Below, one piece after another: positions 23,618-32,629 of a stretch of 64,000 bases of DNA. This DNA comes from CAYLHS01 sp964496205 (GTDB taxonomy: Bacteria; Actinomycetota; Acidimicrobiia; Spongiisociales; UBA4744). The position numbers were made by a program, and so were the translations under genes. The DNA lies in assembly GCA_964496205.1 (NCBI GenBank), contig CAZBXV010000002.1:16905-80904 (forward strand), read 5' to 3'. Every line of letters begins with the position of its first letter. The stretch's first letter is position 1. The notes below the pieces were generated by a model that did not search any database, was not told the origin of the DNA, and worked only from the letters and a program-made list of their open reading frames with translations.

Positions 23618-25432
23618 ATGAGAAACCCGCTCCATCGAGACCTGATCTTCCTGCACCCCCCGTCGATCTACGACTTCCGGCGCAAAGACGTGTTCCTCGG
23701 CCCGATCGCCGACGCAGTCCCGTCCACGGGCGAGTTCGAGATGTATCCGATCGGACTGACGAGCATCGCTTCGTTCCTCGAGAAGAACCACTACAACGTC
23801 CAGATCGTCAACCTCGCGCACCGCATGATGCGGAGCAAGGGGTTCAACGTCGAACGTTATCTCGCTCGTCTCGAGTCGACCGTGTTTGGCATCGACCTTC
23901 ACTGGCTGCCCCACGTCCAGGGTGCCCTCGCGATAGCCGAACTGGTCAAGAAGCTGCACCCCGAGAGCTACGTGCTGCTCGGCGGTCTCTCCTCCTCGTA
24001 CTTCCATGAAGAACTCGTCAGCTACCCCTTCGTCGACTTCGTCGTGCGCGGAGACTCAACGGAGGAGCCGGTGCGCCAACTTCTTCAGGCGTTGCGGGAG
24101 GGGACGGAGCTCGCAAATGTTGAGAACCTCACGTGGAAAGACCCAGACGGCACGGCCGTGACCAACGACTTGACGTTCATCCCCGCGGACATCGACTACG
24201 TCGACGTTCCGGACTACCGGTACGCGATGCGTTCAGTGTTCAAATACGCAAACCTGCCCAACCTGATTCCTTACGTCGAGTGGATGAGGTATCCACTCAC
24301 GATGGTTCTCAACAGCCGGGGATGCGTCCAGGATTGCGCTGTGTGCGGTGGGTCGGCGTCCGCCTACCGGATCATCGGACATCGGTCCCACCCGGCTTTC
24401 CGATCGCCGGAGAAACTCGCCCGCGATGTCCGCACGATCATGAGTTTCTCCCGGGCGCCGATCTTCATGGTCCACGACCCACGAATCGGAGGCATGCGGC
24501 GCTGCCGAGAGGTGTTCACCAGACTCGCGGAGCTCCATGTCCCGAATGAACTCATCCTCGAGCTCTTCCATCCGGCACACGCCGACTTTTTCGAAATGGT
24601 CGAAGCGTCCGTTGGCGCCTGGAGTCTCGAGATCACCATCGAATCCCACGACGAGGAACTGCGGCGAATCAACCGGAAGTTCCCGTTCTCCAACGAGGTG
24701 CTCGAGTCGACGATCGAGGCTGCGCTTGCTCACGGTTGTCGAAAACTCGACCTGTTCTTCATGATCGGGATCCCGCACCAGACCTATGCGCAGGCGCTGG
24801 GGACCGGCGACTACTACCGGCATTTGCTCGACCGGTTCGAGGGTCGGGTTCATGCGTACGCGACGCCGCTCGGACCCTTCCTCGATCCAGGCAGCCTGGC
24901 GTACGAGGACGCGTCCCTCGGCTACACCGTTCAGTGTCGAACCCTCGAAGCCCACAGGCAGGCGCTGACGAAGCCGTCGTGGAAAGATATGCTCACATTC
25001 GAGACCGATGGGATGACCCGTGATCAGATCGCGGTCGCGAGCTATCGCGTCGCCGGTGATCTGAACGAGTTGAAGTACACCCACGGACTCATTGATGCAA
25101 AGACCTACTCGATCGTTGCCCACAGGCTCGCGACGGCTCGTGCGTTGCTCGACGAGATCGATCGGGTGTTAACGCTTCCTCTGGACGCACAGGCGGACGC
25201 ACTCGCGACGATCCATCATCAGATCATCACCGCAAACGGCTCTGCCCTTCTCGGCCAAGACGAGTTGAAGTGGCCACTCTCCCAGCGTTTCCACGTTGGG
25301 GGGACGCTCACAAGAGGACTCGTTTGGGGTCTCCTGAGAGAGTTCAGTCACACCATCGCACGCGCTGCAGGTCGCTATGACCAGGCCCCGTTCCGCGGCG
25401 AACGTCTCGTACCTACCGTTCCACAGCCTTGA
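23618..25432 (+). CDS. B12-binding domain/radical SAM protein
   Basis: About 604 residues. The N-terminal 180 residues form a B12-binding-like Rossmann domain (DLIFLHPPSIYDFR, MYPIGLTSIASFLEKNHYNV) without the D-x-H-x-x-G cobalt-ligand motif. The radical SAM cluster motif is NSRGCVQDCAVCGGS, C-x3-C-x2-C. Later come SLEITIESHDEELRRINRKF and KLDLFFMIGIPHQTYAQAL. The overall plan matches an uncharacterised family of large B12-binding/radical SAM proteins. Reaction unknown. ATG 23618 has GAGG 6 bases upstream; a TTG at 23606 is less likely. It stands alone, converging on a lipoprotein gene with a 20-base overlap. Confidence 0.88.
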   Translation: MRNPLHRDLIFLHPPSIYDFRRKDVFLGPIADAVPSTGEFEMYPIGLTSIASFLEKNHYNVQIVNLAHRMMRSKGFNVERYLARLESTVFGIDLHWLPHVQGALAIAELVKKLHPESYVLLGGLSSSYFHEELVSYPFVDFVVRGDSTEEPVRQLLQALREGTELANVENLTWKDPDGTAVTNDLTFIPADIDYVDVPDYRYAMRSVFKYANLPNLIPYVEWMRYPLTMVLNSRGCVQDCAVCGGSASAYRIIGHRSHPAFRSPEKLARDVRTIMSFSRAPIFMVHDPRIGGMRRCREVFTRLAELHVPNELILELFHPAHADFFEMVEASVGAWSLEITIESHDEELRRINRKFPFSNEVLESTIEAALAHGCRKLDLFFMIGIPHQTYAQALGTGDYYRHLLDRFEGRVHAYATPLGPFLDPGSLAYEDASLGYTVQCRTLEAHRQALTKPSWKDMLTFETDGMTRDQIAVASYRVAGDLNELKYTHGLIDAKTYSIVAHRLATARALLDEIDRVLTLPLDAQADALATIHHQIITANGSALLGQDELKWPLSQRFHVGGTLTRGLVWGLLREFSHTIARAAGRYDQAPFRGERLVPTVPQP

Positions 25433-26063
25433 ACACGATGACATCGGTGGAAGATGGTGTGTCCACTTGGAAGGCGTAGCAGCCAGGTCCCGGAATGAGC
25501 ACGGATGTCGCGGCGAACCCTGTTTGTCCTTCTGGAGGGTTGGTAGTGATGGTCAATTCGGAGAGCTTTCTTCCGCTGGGAACCGGTTCGTCGGGTTCGA
25601 AGCCGACATCAGCCGGCCCGTCCAGTTGGTGCCCTCGGATCAGTACGGGGCCTTCGCCCGTGAACGACCACAGGACCTTCGTGTAGTAGAGGCCGTACTC
25701 AAACATGTCGCTGTACAGCTCGACTGTGGAGTTCCGTGAGCCGAGCGTCGCGTATACCGGTCCTGTTCCGTAGGTCTGCGCGACGCCCTGCAGCTCATCA
25801 CCAACGGGTGTCAGCGGGCACTCCTCGGCGGCGGAGAGGGAGGGGAGAAAGAGCTCCCTCTCCCGAAGGAGATCGAGAGCACTCGGGGGTGTCGTGCTGG
25901 TTGTGGTGGCGGTCGGCAACGGCTGGGTGGTGGTGACGGCCACGGTGGCAGCGACCGCGGTTGTCGTCGTGGTCGTCGGAAGCGCAGGTGACTCCTCGAC
26001 GCAACTCGAGATCAACGTCGCAAGGAAGACGACGTACGCGACTTTGCTCAACCGCGACTGCAT
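25413..26063 (-). CDS. Lipoprotein of unknown function
   Basis: 216 residues. Signal sequence with lipobox TLISSC, then a Thr-rich linker of about 40 residues, then a 145-residue beta-rich domain with two Cys (AAEECPLTP and PGPGCYAFQVDTP) that may pair. The ending GCYAFQVDTPSSTDVIVFKA is of the kind found in small exported Ig-like or binding domains. Not recognised further. ATG 26063 has GGGAGG upstream. It converges on the radical SAM gene. Confidence 0.8.
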   Translation of the reverse strand: MQSRLSKVAYVVFLATLISSCVEESPALPTTTTTTAVAATVAVTTTQPLPTATTTSTTPPSALDLLRERELFLPSLSAAEECPLTPVGDELQGVAQTYGTGPVYATLGSRNSTVELYSDMFEYGLYYTKVLWSFTGEGPVLIRGHQLDGPADVGFEPDEPVPSGRKLSELTITTNPPEGQTGFAATSVLIPGPGCYAFQVDTPSSTDVIVFKAVER

Positions 26064-26125
26064 CCCGAACCTCCCTCGCTCGACCCGCCACCCAGCCTGC
26101 CACTCGCCATCAGACCGGTCAACTC

Positions 26126-26504
26126 TCAGATGATCCGGCCGGCATGCTCGTAGACGGGTGTGCCGTCAAGGATTCGCTGAGGACCGAACCGGGAAAGGTC
26201 GAGTTCATGCGGGAGCCCCAAGAGCAGTTCGGAGAGGTAGCGCCCGACTGCATGGCATTGCTGGAACCCATGCCCGGAGAAGCCGTTGGCCAGGTAGAGG
26301 CCGGATAGCTCGGGCCGTTCGTCGAGGATTCTCCTCCAGATTGGACTGGATGCGGACGTTTCCGTACGGGAGCAGCGTGGACGAGTATCGGTGGCTGGGG
26401 TCTTTCTCGACGACGGTGACCGACAGGGATGGATCTCGGGCAAGCAGGTAGTAGGCGGTCGCGGAACCCATTACCCCGCCACCGACGATCAGCACGTTGC
26501 TCAT
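26126..26504 (-). pseudogene. Decayed FAD-dependent (DAO-type) oxidoreductase, internal deletion and frameshift
   Basis: The N-terminal FAD-binding start of a D-amino-acid-oxidase-type protein is intact from ATG 26504: SNVLIVGGGVMGSATAYYLL, then VTVVEKDPSHRYSST. After about 60 residues the frame changes, and in another frame the C-terminal end of the same family appears: ELSGLYLANGFSGHGFQQ, then HAVGRYLSELLLG and YEHAGRII, ending at 26126. Complete members are about 370-400 residues; roughly 250 are missing here. The remaining product cannot be active. An assembly deletion is the alternative explanation. Confidence 0.8.
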
Positions 26505-26598
26505 CGGCAAAACCTACCGCCTGCTCCGGTGGCGGGTCGCTCCGAACGTCCCTGTCTGAACATGGCAACTGGTGGTAGCCTCCCTTGGGGAGGTCTGT

Positions 26599-27336
26599 GT
26601 GACCACGTGGCAGCAGACACCGGACGGATTCAGTCGCAACGGGTACGAGGTGATCCGCGCCAATCCTCTCGACTGGAGGCTGACCGCACATGGACGCACG
26701 GTCAGCCGGCATTCGACTGCGTCGGCTGCCCGATTCCAGGCAGATCGCCGGGACATCGTCCACGACGGGAGGCTGACGATCCTGAAGCTCGTCGGAGCTT
26801 CTCTCGTGCTCGTTGTGTTGCTGGCTGTCGTCTCCGCCATGCGCTTCGCGCCGAACCCTGCGCTTCCGCAGGCAGAGGAACTCATAGATCGACTCGAAGC
26901 GACCTACCAGGCAATCGGGAGCGGGGTTCCCATTGGCGAGGCGGCCGTGGGTGGGGTGCAGGGAGCAATCGTCGAGGTGCCAACCACAGGCCAGTCGATC
27001 GATGTGCTCACGGGCATGGCCGGCGGTGAGTGCTACGTCCTGATGTGGGGAGCCAGTACTCAGAAGCGTGCGCGGGTACTCGCCCCAGGCAGCCTGTGCG
27101 CTCCGACTGCCGAGGTGACCTCGGCCGACAGGAACTACATCACCCGCGACACCCCGGCCCAGTCATGGCACTTCACCTATGTGCAAGGGGTGTTCAGTTG
27201 GAGCTCCCTGCTTCCGGCGTCTGAGGTACAACGAGCGTGGTTCATTCCGGCGATCGTTGGACTCACCGCGCTTCTCATGCTGACCATGGTGCGAGTATCG
27301 ACGGTGGCGCTCTCCGGCCGGCTTCGGCACTTCTAG
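26599..27336 (+). CDS. Membrane protein of unknown function, two transmembrane helices
   Basis: 245 residues from GTG 26599 (TTWQQTPDGFSRNGYEVIRA). One helix near residue 70 (LVGASLVLVVLLAVVSAM), an exported domain of about 140 residues with two Cys (GGECYVLMWG and APGSLCAPT), and a second helix at the C-terminus (PAIVGLTALLMLTMVRVS). The domain between is not recognised. GGGGAGG precedes the GTG by five bases, which decides this start over one 27 bases upstream. The end overlaps the convergent macro-domain gene by 4 bases. Confidence 0.8.
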   Translation: MTTWQQTPDGFSRNGYEVIRANPLDWRLTAHGRTVSRHSTASAARFQADRRDIVHDGRLTILKLVGASLVLVVLLAVVSAMRFAPNPALPQAEELIDRLEATYQAIGSGVPIGEAAVGGVQGAIVEVPTTGQSIDVLTGMAGGECYVLMWGASTQKRARVLAPGSLCAPTAEVTSADRNYITRDTPAQSWHFTYVQGVFSWSSLLPASEVQRAWFIPAIVGLTALLMLTMVRVSTVALSGRLRHF

Positions 27337-27884
27337 AGATCTTCGACGGCGAGAGACAGACCCTCCTCGAAGTCGGTCGTCGTGCCGTGATCGAACCCGA
27401 CGAGGCGAATCTCATCCAGGGCATCCGGATGCTGGGTCACCCAGCGGACGATTTCAGAAGCTACGACGCTGGTTGCTTCGGCCCTCGGGTATCCGAAGAT
27501 CCCGGCCGAGATCGCCGGAAAGGCCACCGATCTCGCGCCGACGTCGGCGGCCGCGTCGAGAGCTGCTCGAACCGACTCCCGAAGAAGTACCTCGTTGTTC
27601 TGATCGGCCCGGTAGCGCGGGCCGACGACATGAATCGCGACGTCGGCGGGCAGCACACCCGCAGAGGTCACGGCTGCCTGGCCCCGCTGAACAGGACCGT
27701 TGGCCCGAATCCACGCGTCCGATTCGTCCTGCACTGTTCTGCCGCCGGCTCGGACGATCGCGGCGGCCACGCCGCCCCCGTGTGCGAGGCGCTCGTTGGC
27801 CGCATTGACGATCGCGTGGACGTTCTGACGTGTCAGATCTCCGTGGACGGTGCCAATAGCGGTCGTGCCGACGAGATGAACCAT
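27333..27884 (-). CDS. Macro-domain protein (ADP-ribose binding/hydrolysing)
   Basis: 183 residues. The macro domain signatures are IVNAANERLAHGGGVAAAIV, GQAAVTSAGVLPADVAIHVV and SVAFPAISAGIFGYPRAEA. Such proteins bind ADP-ribose or O-acetyl-ADP-ribose and can remove ADP-ribose from proteins or nucleic acids. ATG 27884 (MVHLVGTTAIG) has TACCCT 6 bases upstream and no ribosome site, fitting a leaderless mRNA. No ADP-ribosyltransferase partner is visible nearby. Confidence 0.93.
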   Translation of the reverse strand: MVHLVGTTAIGTVHGDLTRQNVHAIVNAANERLAHGGGVAAAIVRAGGRTVQDESDAWIRANGPVQRGQAAVTSAGVLPADVAIHVVGPRYRADQNNEVLLRESVRAALDAAADVGARSVAFPAISAGIFGYPRAEATSVVASEIVRWVTQHPDALDEIRLVGFDHGTTTDFEEGLSLAVEDL

Positions 27885-27890
27885 GAAGGA

Positions 27891-27896
27891 AGGGTA
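27891..27896 (-). promoter_or_regulatory. Putative leaderless -10 box (TACCCT)
   Basis: Minus-strand TACCCT, 6 bases before ATG 27884 of the macro-domain gene. Confidence 0.5.
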
Positions 27897-28019
27897 GGCT
27901 CGCCTCGCTCGCATCTGGCGGCCTCCAGCTGACGGCACCCACCCGACGGTCGCACAGCGGATGTGGCTGCTGGCTGAATAGCCGATTGGCTGATCGCTGT
28001 GAGCCGGAGGCTCACCCTG

Positions 28020-28025
28020 TACTCT
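28020..28025 (+). promoter_or_regulatory. Putative leaderless -10 box (TACTCT)
   Basis: Plus-strand TACTCT, 6 bases before ATG 28032 of the small membrane protein. It selects this ATG over one at 27999. Confidence 0.5.
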
Positions 28026-28031
28026 TTTGAC

Positions 28032-28592
28032 ATGTCCGGCCTGCTCTCACTCGTCCTGGTCCTCGCGACCGTGCTCGGGGGAACATTCGGCGATGCCAGT
28101 GCCACCGCCACACCCGCTGGTGACGGCAGATTGAACGTCGAATTCACGGTCGAGGTGTCGGGCCAGGCGGATGCCGTCGTCGCGCACATCGTGGACATCG
28201 GAGGGGATCAGTGGGTCACGAGCCTCGCACCCGAAGGGGCCGGGAAATGGACCGGAGTGACCGAAACCGACGCCACGAACCTCGTCGTCGTGTTCGAGGC
28301 CATCCGCGGCGACGACTCGAGTGACATGTCCCAGCCGGCGACGTTTGCCACCCTTGGCGTCGATCCCGATCTGATAGGGATGGGAGCGACGAGTTCGACC
28401 ACCACGACTGACGCCGGATACTCACAGCGCACCAAGCTATGGGGCTGGGGTGCCCTTTTCCTCGCTGCGCTGGCCCTTGCGTTCCTGGCGCTGTGGGCGG
28501 CGGGTGGAAGACCGCGTCGGCACAAGCAAGAGCCAGAAGAGACGGTGCCTGAACCTGAGGAGGATGAGGCACCGGACGAACCCGAGGTGTAG
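28032..28592 (+). CDS. Exported, C-terminally anchored protein of unknown function
   Basis: 186 residues. Signal peptide (MSGLLSLVLVLATVLGGTFG), an extracytoplasmic beta-rich domain of about 105 residues (RLNVEFTVEVSGQADAVVAH), a short Ser/Thr linker, one membrane helix (ALFLAALALAFLALWAAG) and an acidic cytoplasmic tail of PE/PEE repeats. The layout resembles small CopC- or FixH-like exported domains, but no metal motif is seen, so no function is given. ATG 28032 fits the TACTCT box. It converges on the MFS gene, with 3 bases between stops. Confidence 0.78.
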   Translation: MSGLLSLVLVLATVLGGTFGDASATATPAGDGRLNVEFTVEVSGQADAVVAHIVDIGGDQWVTSLAPEGAGKWTGVTETDATNLVVVFEAIRGDDSSDMSQPATFATLGVDPDLIGMGATSSTTTTDAGYSQRTKLWGWGALFLAALALAFLALWAAGGRPRRHKQEPEETVPEPEEDEAPDEPEV

Positions 28593-28595
28593 CGG

Positions 28596-29906
28596 CTAGG
28601 ACGGTTCGACTTCGGCGCGGGCCCGTTCGATCTTGGCGGTAGTGAGCCGGGGAAGCGCGAACAGGAAAAGGACCACATAGACAGCTGCACCGAGCAGGAA
28701 CGGCATCCGAAGGCCCAGGTCTCTCGTCGCCAAGCGAGTGGTGACATCGACGACGATGCCACCGAGGAGTGATCCGATGGGAATCATGCCCCAGGCGAAG
28801 AACCGATAGACGCTGTTCACTCTGCCAAGCAGACTGCCTGGAATGATTGCTTGCCGGAGTGAGACGGTGATGACATTCCACAGCACGGCGAGGAAGCTTC
28901 CGATCAGGAACATCGCCCAGACGATCGCTGCAGAGGAGACGAGTCCGGTGACCGCCAGTGTGACGGCCGAACCGGACAGCGCGAGAAAGAGCGATGTTCC
29001 TGATCCGATCGCCTTGCTGACCTTCGGCGCGATCACACTCCCCACCGCGCCTCCAATAGCGCCTGCGGTGAGGAGCAGGCCGAACTTCGCGGCGTCCAGA
29101 TGGAGGATCTCCTGGACGAACAGCACATAGGTAGCGAGCGCCATGGAGAACATGGCGTTCATAGCACCGAGGATGAGCGCCATCGATCGAAGCAGGCGAT
29201 GATGCCACAGCCAACGGACTCCTTCTGAGATCTCGGTTCTCCATGCAACCTTGCCGGTCGCGGCGCTTTCAGACCGAAACGTGCCGGAGATCAGCAGTAG
29301 TCCCAGGGCCGAGATCGCGAACGTGCCTGCATCCACGAAGAAAGGAAATGCGAACGCTATCGCGATCAGGACACCTCCCACAGGCGGCCCGGCGAGCGAA
29401 TTCATGACCATCTCGGCGCCCCACAGCCGACCGTTCGCAGGCTCGAGGTTCCGGGGGTCGACGATCGCAGGCATGATCGTTTGTGCGGCGTTGTCTCGGA
29501 GGACCTCGGCGAAGCCGAATGCCAGCGCAGTGACGTAGAGGAGCACGAGCCAGGGAGCCTGATTGGCCGGCGGGGAGGCGGTGCCGGCAGCAATCGCATC
29601 AGGTGAAGCGAGCACGTTTCCTCCAAGAAGCACTACGACTGCCACCCCGATCGTCAGGAGAAAACGGAACGAGTCCATGGCAATCATGAGCTTGCGACGA
29701 TCGACTCGATCGGTGATGACTCCTGCGGGGAGAGTGAAGATCAGCCAGGGCAGCCGGGTGGCGACTGCAACCAACGAGATCTGGAGCGGGTTGCGTGTGA
29801 TCGCCGACGCGAGCCATGGGTACGCGATCGTCGAGACGCCGTCACCGAAGTTCGATACGGCGCTCGTTGTCCACAGTTTCCAGTAGTTCGAACCGAGCTT
29901 GGCCAT
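28596..29906 (-). CDS. MFS transporter (EntS-like)
   Basis: 436 residues, twelve helices. The start NYWKLWTTSAVSNFGDGVST, the loop GVITDRVDRRKLMIAMD and the middle ETSEGVRWLWHHRLLR-like segment place it with EntS/MFS_3-type exporters, which export siderophores, drugs or macrolides. Substrate unknown. ATG 29906 has TAGCTT 6 bases upstream and no ribosome site. Confidence 0.92.
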   Translation of the reverse strand: MAKLGSNYWKLWTTSAVSNFGDGVSTIAYPWLASAITRNPLQISLVAVATRLPWLIFTLPAGVITDRVDRRKLMIAMDSFRFLLTIGVAVVVLLGGNVLASPDAIAAGTASPPANQAPWLVLLYVTALAFGFAEVLRDNAAQTIMPAIVDPRNLEPANGRLWGAEMVMNSLAGPPVGGVLIAIAFAFPFFVDAGTFAISALGLLLISGTFRSESAATGKVAWRTEISEGVRWLWHHRLLRSMALILGAMNAMFSMALATYVLFVQEILHLDAAKFGLLLTAGAIGGAVGSVIAPKVSKAIGSGTSLFLALSGSAVTLAVTGLVSSAAIVWAMFLIGSFLAVLWNVITVSLRQAIIPGSLLGRVNSVYRFFAWGMIPIGSLLGGIVVDVTTRLATRDLGLRMPFLLGAAVYVVLFLFALPRLTTAKIERARAEVEPS

Positions 29907-29912
29907 GTGGGG

Positions 29913-29918
29913 AAGCTA
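29913..29918 (-). promoter_or_regulatory. Putative leaderless -10 box (TAGCTT)
   Basis: Minus-strand TAGCTT, 6 bases before ATG 29906 of the MFS transporter. Confidence 0.5.
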
Positions 29919-29940
29919 CTTGATGGCCGGTCGCGTTGCG

Positions 29941-30381
29941 TCAGGAATCCCACGGCGCCACGTAGTCGACGATGTAGCCCCGCGCCGTTTCGATCACGGA
30001 CTCGGGCAGCTGGCATGACGTGCGGTTGTCGGTGTCCATGTGCACGCCGGTCAGCATCGTGATCGCGCAAACCTCTTGGGTCTCCACGTTGCTCATCTCG
30101 TGGATGAAACGGATCACCTTCTCGCCGACATCGAGAGTGGCGCTCTTCACGGCGACGACATCGCCGGCGCGTAGCTCGCGCTGATACGCGATGCGCTGAT
30201 CGACGGCTGCCATCCCTCGCCGCTCGTCGCGCAGGTACGAGGGCGTGAGGCCCAGCATCGCGAAGAGACTCCACGTCGCCTCGTCAAACTTGCCGACATA
30301 CCACATGACGTTCATGTGACCGATATGGTCGCACTGCCACGGGTAGACCACACCTCGATAGGTTTCGACAAGCTCTGTCAT
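29941..30381 (-). CDS. Acyl-CoA thioesterase (4-hydroxybenzoyl-CoA thioesterase type)
   Basis: 146-residue single hotdog domain. It has the family start RGVVYPWQCDHIGHMNVMWY, in which the Asp of CDHIGHMN is the usual catalytic position, and then QRIAYQRELRAGDVVAVKSA. It should hydrolyse an acyl- or aroyl-CoA. ATG 30381 has GGAGG upstream and overlaps the MMPL stop (ATGA), so the two genes are co-translated. Confidence 0.9.
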   Translation of the reverse strand: MTELVETYRGVVYPWQCDHIGHMNVMWYVGKFDEATWSLFAMLGLTPSYLRDERRGMAAVDQRIAYQRELRAGDVVAVKSATLDVGEKVIRFIHEMSNVETQEVCAITMLTGVHMDTDNRTSCQLPESVIETARGYIVDYVAPWDS

Positions 30382-32495
30382 TGGGCCTCCTCCATGCCCT
30401 CGCGAGGCATGAGCGCTGGGATCACCAGCAGGGCGGTGAGCGCAGCGGTGATCATCGACACCCACATGATCATCGAGATCTCCGGATGGATCTTCAGAGG
30501 TGACAGCCAGAGCGCGCTCAGTCCGATCGTGATGCCAAGAGCGTTCGCGACGATGGGCCGTCCCGCGCTGTCGATGGCTCGGAGTACGTACCCGGGGCCA
30601 TCGGGTTTCGCGTAGTTGATAGCCGCGACGAAGTGGATGGAGTAGTCGATGCCGACGCCGATCACGATCGAGGACGCGATCGCTGTGACGAGGTTGAGCT
30701 GTATGCCGGAGGCGGCGATGAACCCGAGCAGCGTGCCTGTCGTGAGGACCAGCGGGGCGAGTGCAACCAGTGTCTCGCGCAGCTTCCGGTAAGCGAAGAA
30801 GAGCATGAGGAACACGACCACGTAGGCGGCAACGAGTGACCCGATCTGCGCGCGTAGCACGAGCCGAGCGATCTCATCCCACAGTACCGGCATGCCTGTG
30901 AGGGTTCGGATCTCCGGGTTGTCGTCGGCGAAGGTCAGCCACTCGCGGAGCTGGTCGGTTGAGAATGGGCCGGGAAACACGATGAATCTCAGCCCGTCGC
31001 TCGACGCCATCGTGCCGAGTGGGAGAGATGCGGACCCGTCGAGCACGGCATCGAGCTGCTCTGCAGGCACCTTGCCGACGAGATCGGCCGCCGAGAACAC
31101 GGTGCGGATCCCCGGCAACTGTTCCAGTCCACGTTCCACGGATGCAAGAGCGGTGAGCTGATCGGCTCCGGCGGCGGGGTCGTAGACGAACTCGCCGATA
31201 AGGGGTGTGGCTCCACCGAAGACCTCGGCTGTCCGATCGAAACTCTGGCGGAGCGGGTGATCATCCTTGATGAAAAACAGCTGGTCCGAGTCGACCTGAA
31301 GTCTGGGGATGAACACCGCAGCGAACGCGATGAGACCAATCGAGAGGACGGCCGCGATCCATCGTGGCTTGGCTATCGCTTTGATCGCGGTGGTGACGCG
31401 AGCGCCGAGGATCGCCGTGTGATGACGCGGAGCGATTTCGAGGCGGGAGAGCAAGGCGGGCAAGAAGAAGAATGAGATCACACCCGCGAACCCGATGCCT
31501 ATCGCCGTGAAGAGGCCGAGCTCCTCGATCGGCCGGACGTCGGTGACGAGGAGCGATAGGAATCCGGCCGCCGTGCTGATGGACGTCAGGATCATCGGGA
31601 CGCCGACCTGCCGAAGGGTCGACCTCACCCGTTCGATCCGATCCTCTGTTCGTTCGGATGCCTCCTGGAAGTGAGTGACGAAGTGAAGTCCGTCGGCAGA
31701 TCCCATCACGATCACAAAGATCGGCACGAGCACCGAGACGATGTCGACTTCGCGGCCGAGGCCGAAGATGAGTCCGAACGTCCAGAGTGCGCCGAGGAGC
31801 GCAGGGACGATCGACAAGATGGTGAGCCGACGGTCACCGATGTTCGCGAAGAACGTGAGCAGGAGGAGCATGACGACCGCAGGGGGAATGACCAGGAGGA
31901 ACCATCCGATCATGTCGATGACGGTCGCGAAGATGACCGGGTTTCCGGAGAAGTCAACCTCCAGCCCGTCCGGTGGTTCGATGTCGGTCACGGCACGGGC
32001 AACCGTGACCGGCTCGTCTGAGGGTACGGCCACCATCAGTGTGTGCGTCCCGTCGTCGCTCACCAGCAGGTCGGCGACAGGGTTCTGGGCCAGGAACGTG
32101 CCGATCATCGCATCGGGGATCGCCTGGATCATCTCGGGAGTGATCGGCGCCCCTGTGATCGGGTTGACATCGGGGATGATGGATCCGACTTGAGTGACGC
32201 CGTCGACCGCTGCGAGCTCGTCTCGTAGCTGGACCAGGGAGACGAGGGCTTGCTTGTCGTCGATGGTCTCACCATCTGGGAACGTGACGAGGACGTTGAT
32301 GGGGTCGGACGTGTCGTACTTTTCCTGGAGGGCAAGCCATGCCTCGCCCTGATCGTTGCCGGAGGTGAGGAACTGGGTGACGTCGGCGTTGACCTTGAGT
32401 CGGAACATCATTCCGACCGCAACCAGGCTGATGAGCACGGTCAGGGCGATGACCCGACGGGAGTGCGTGACGAGAATTCGAGCGATCCGATCCAC
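30378..32495 (-). CDS. MMPL/RND-family transporter
   Basis: About 705 residues, twelve membrane helices in two halves, each with a large extracytoplasmic loop: the first helix ALTVLISLVAVGMMFRLKVN, the loop FLTSGNDQGEAWL, then VIVMGSADGLHFVTHF and the second-half equivalent VIGVGIDYSIHFVAAI. These Asp-containing helices carry protons in MMPL/SSD transporters, which export lipids or related molecules. GTG 32495 is preferred over TTG 32498, because TAGCAT lies 7 bases upstream. The thioesterase overlaps the end, hinting at an acyl-lipid substrate. Confidence 0.92.
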   Translation of the reverse strand: MDRIARILVTHSRRVIALTVLISLVAVGMMFRLKVNADVTQFLTSGNDQGEAWLALQEKYDTSDPINVLVTFPDGETIDDKQALVSLVQLRDELAAVDGVTQVGSIIPDVNPITGAPITPEMIQAIPDAMIGTFLAQNPVADLLVSDDGTHTLMVAVPSDEPVTVARAVTDIEPPDGLEVDFSGNPVIFATVIDMIGWFLLVIPPAVVMLLLLTFFANIGDRRLTILSIVPALLGALWTFGLIFGLGREVDIVSVLVPIFVIVMGSADGLHFVTHFQEASERTEDRIERVRSTLRQVGVPMILTSISTAAGFLSLLVTDVRPIEELGLFTAIGIGFAGVISFFFLPALLSRLEIAPRHHTAILGARVTTAIKAIAKPRWIAAVLSIGLIAFAAVFIPRLQVDSDQLFFIKDDHPLRQSFDRTAEVFGGATPLIGEFVYDPAAGADQLTALASVERGLEQLPGIRTVFSAADLVGKVPAEQLDAVLDGSASLPLGTMASSDGLRFIVFPGPFSTDQLREWLTFADDNPEIRTLTGMPVLWDEIARLVLRAQIGSLVAAYVVVFLMLFFAYRKLRETLVALAPLVLTTGTLLGFIAASGIQLNLVTAIASSIVIGVGIDYSIHFVAAINYAKPDGPGYVLRAIDSAGRPIVANALGITIGLSALWLSPLKIHPEISMIMWVSMITAALTALLVIPALMPREGMEEAQ

Positions 32496-32502
32496 CAAGG
32501 CG

Positions 32503-32508
32503 ATGCTA
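32503..32508 (-). promoter_or_regulatory. Putative leaderless -10 box (TAGCAT)
   Basis: Minus-strand TAGCAT, 7 bases before GTG 32495 of the MMPL gene. Confidence 0.45.
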
Positions 32509-32615
32509 GGGGAACGGCCAACCGCCTTCCATGAAGGTTCGCATTCGCTTCGTGATCGGTCGCCTCATAGGGCCGGAGCCGGAGTCTATGTGCCGGGTAG
32601 TCCACGTCGCGCTGC

Positions 32616-32621
32616 TACCTT
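32616..32621 (+). promoter_or_regulatory. Putative leaderless -10 box (TACCTT)
   Basis: Plus-strand TACCTT, 8 bases before ATG 32630 of the squalene/phytoene synthase-like gene. Confidence 0.5.
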
Positions 32622-32629
32622 GATTGGCA

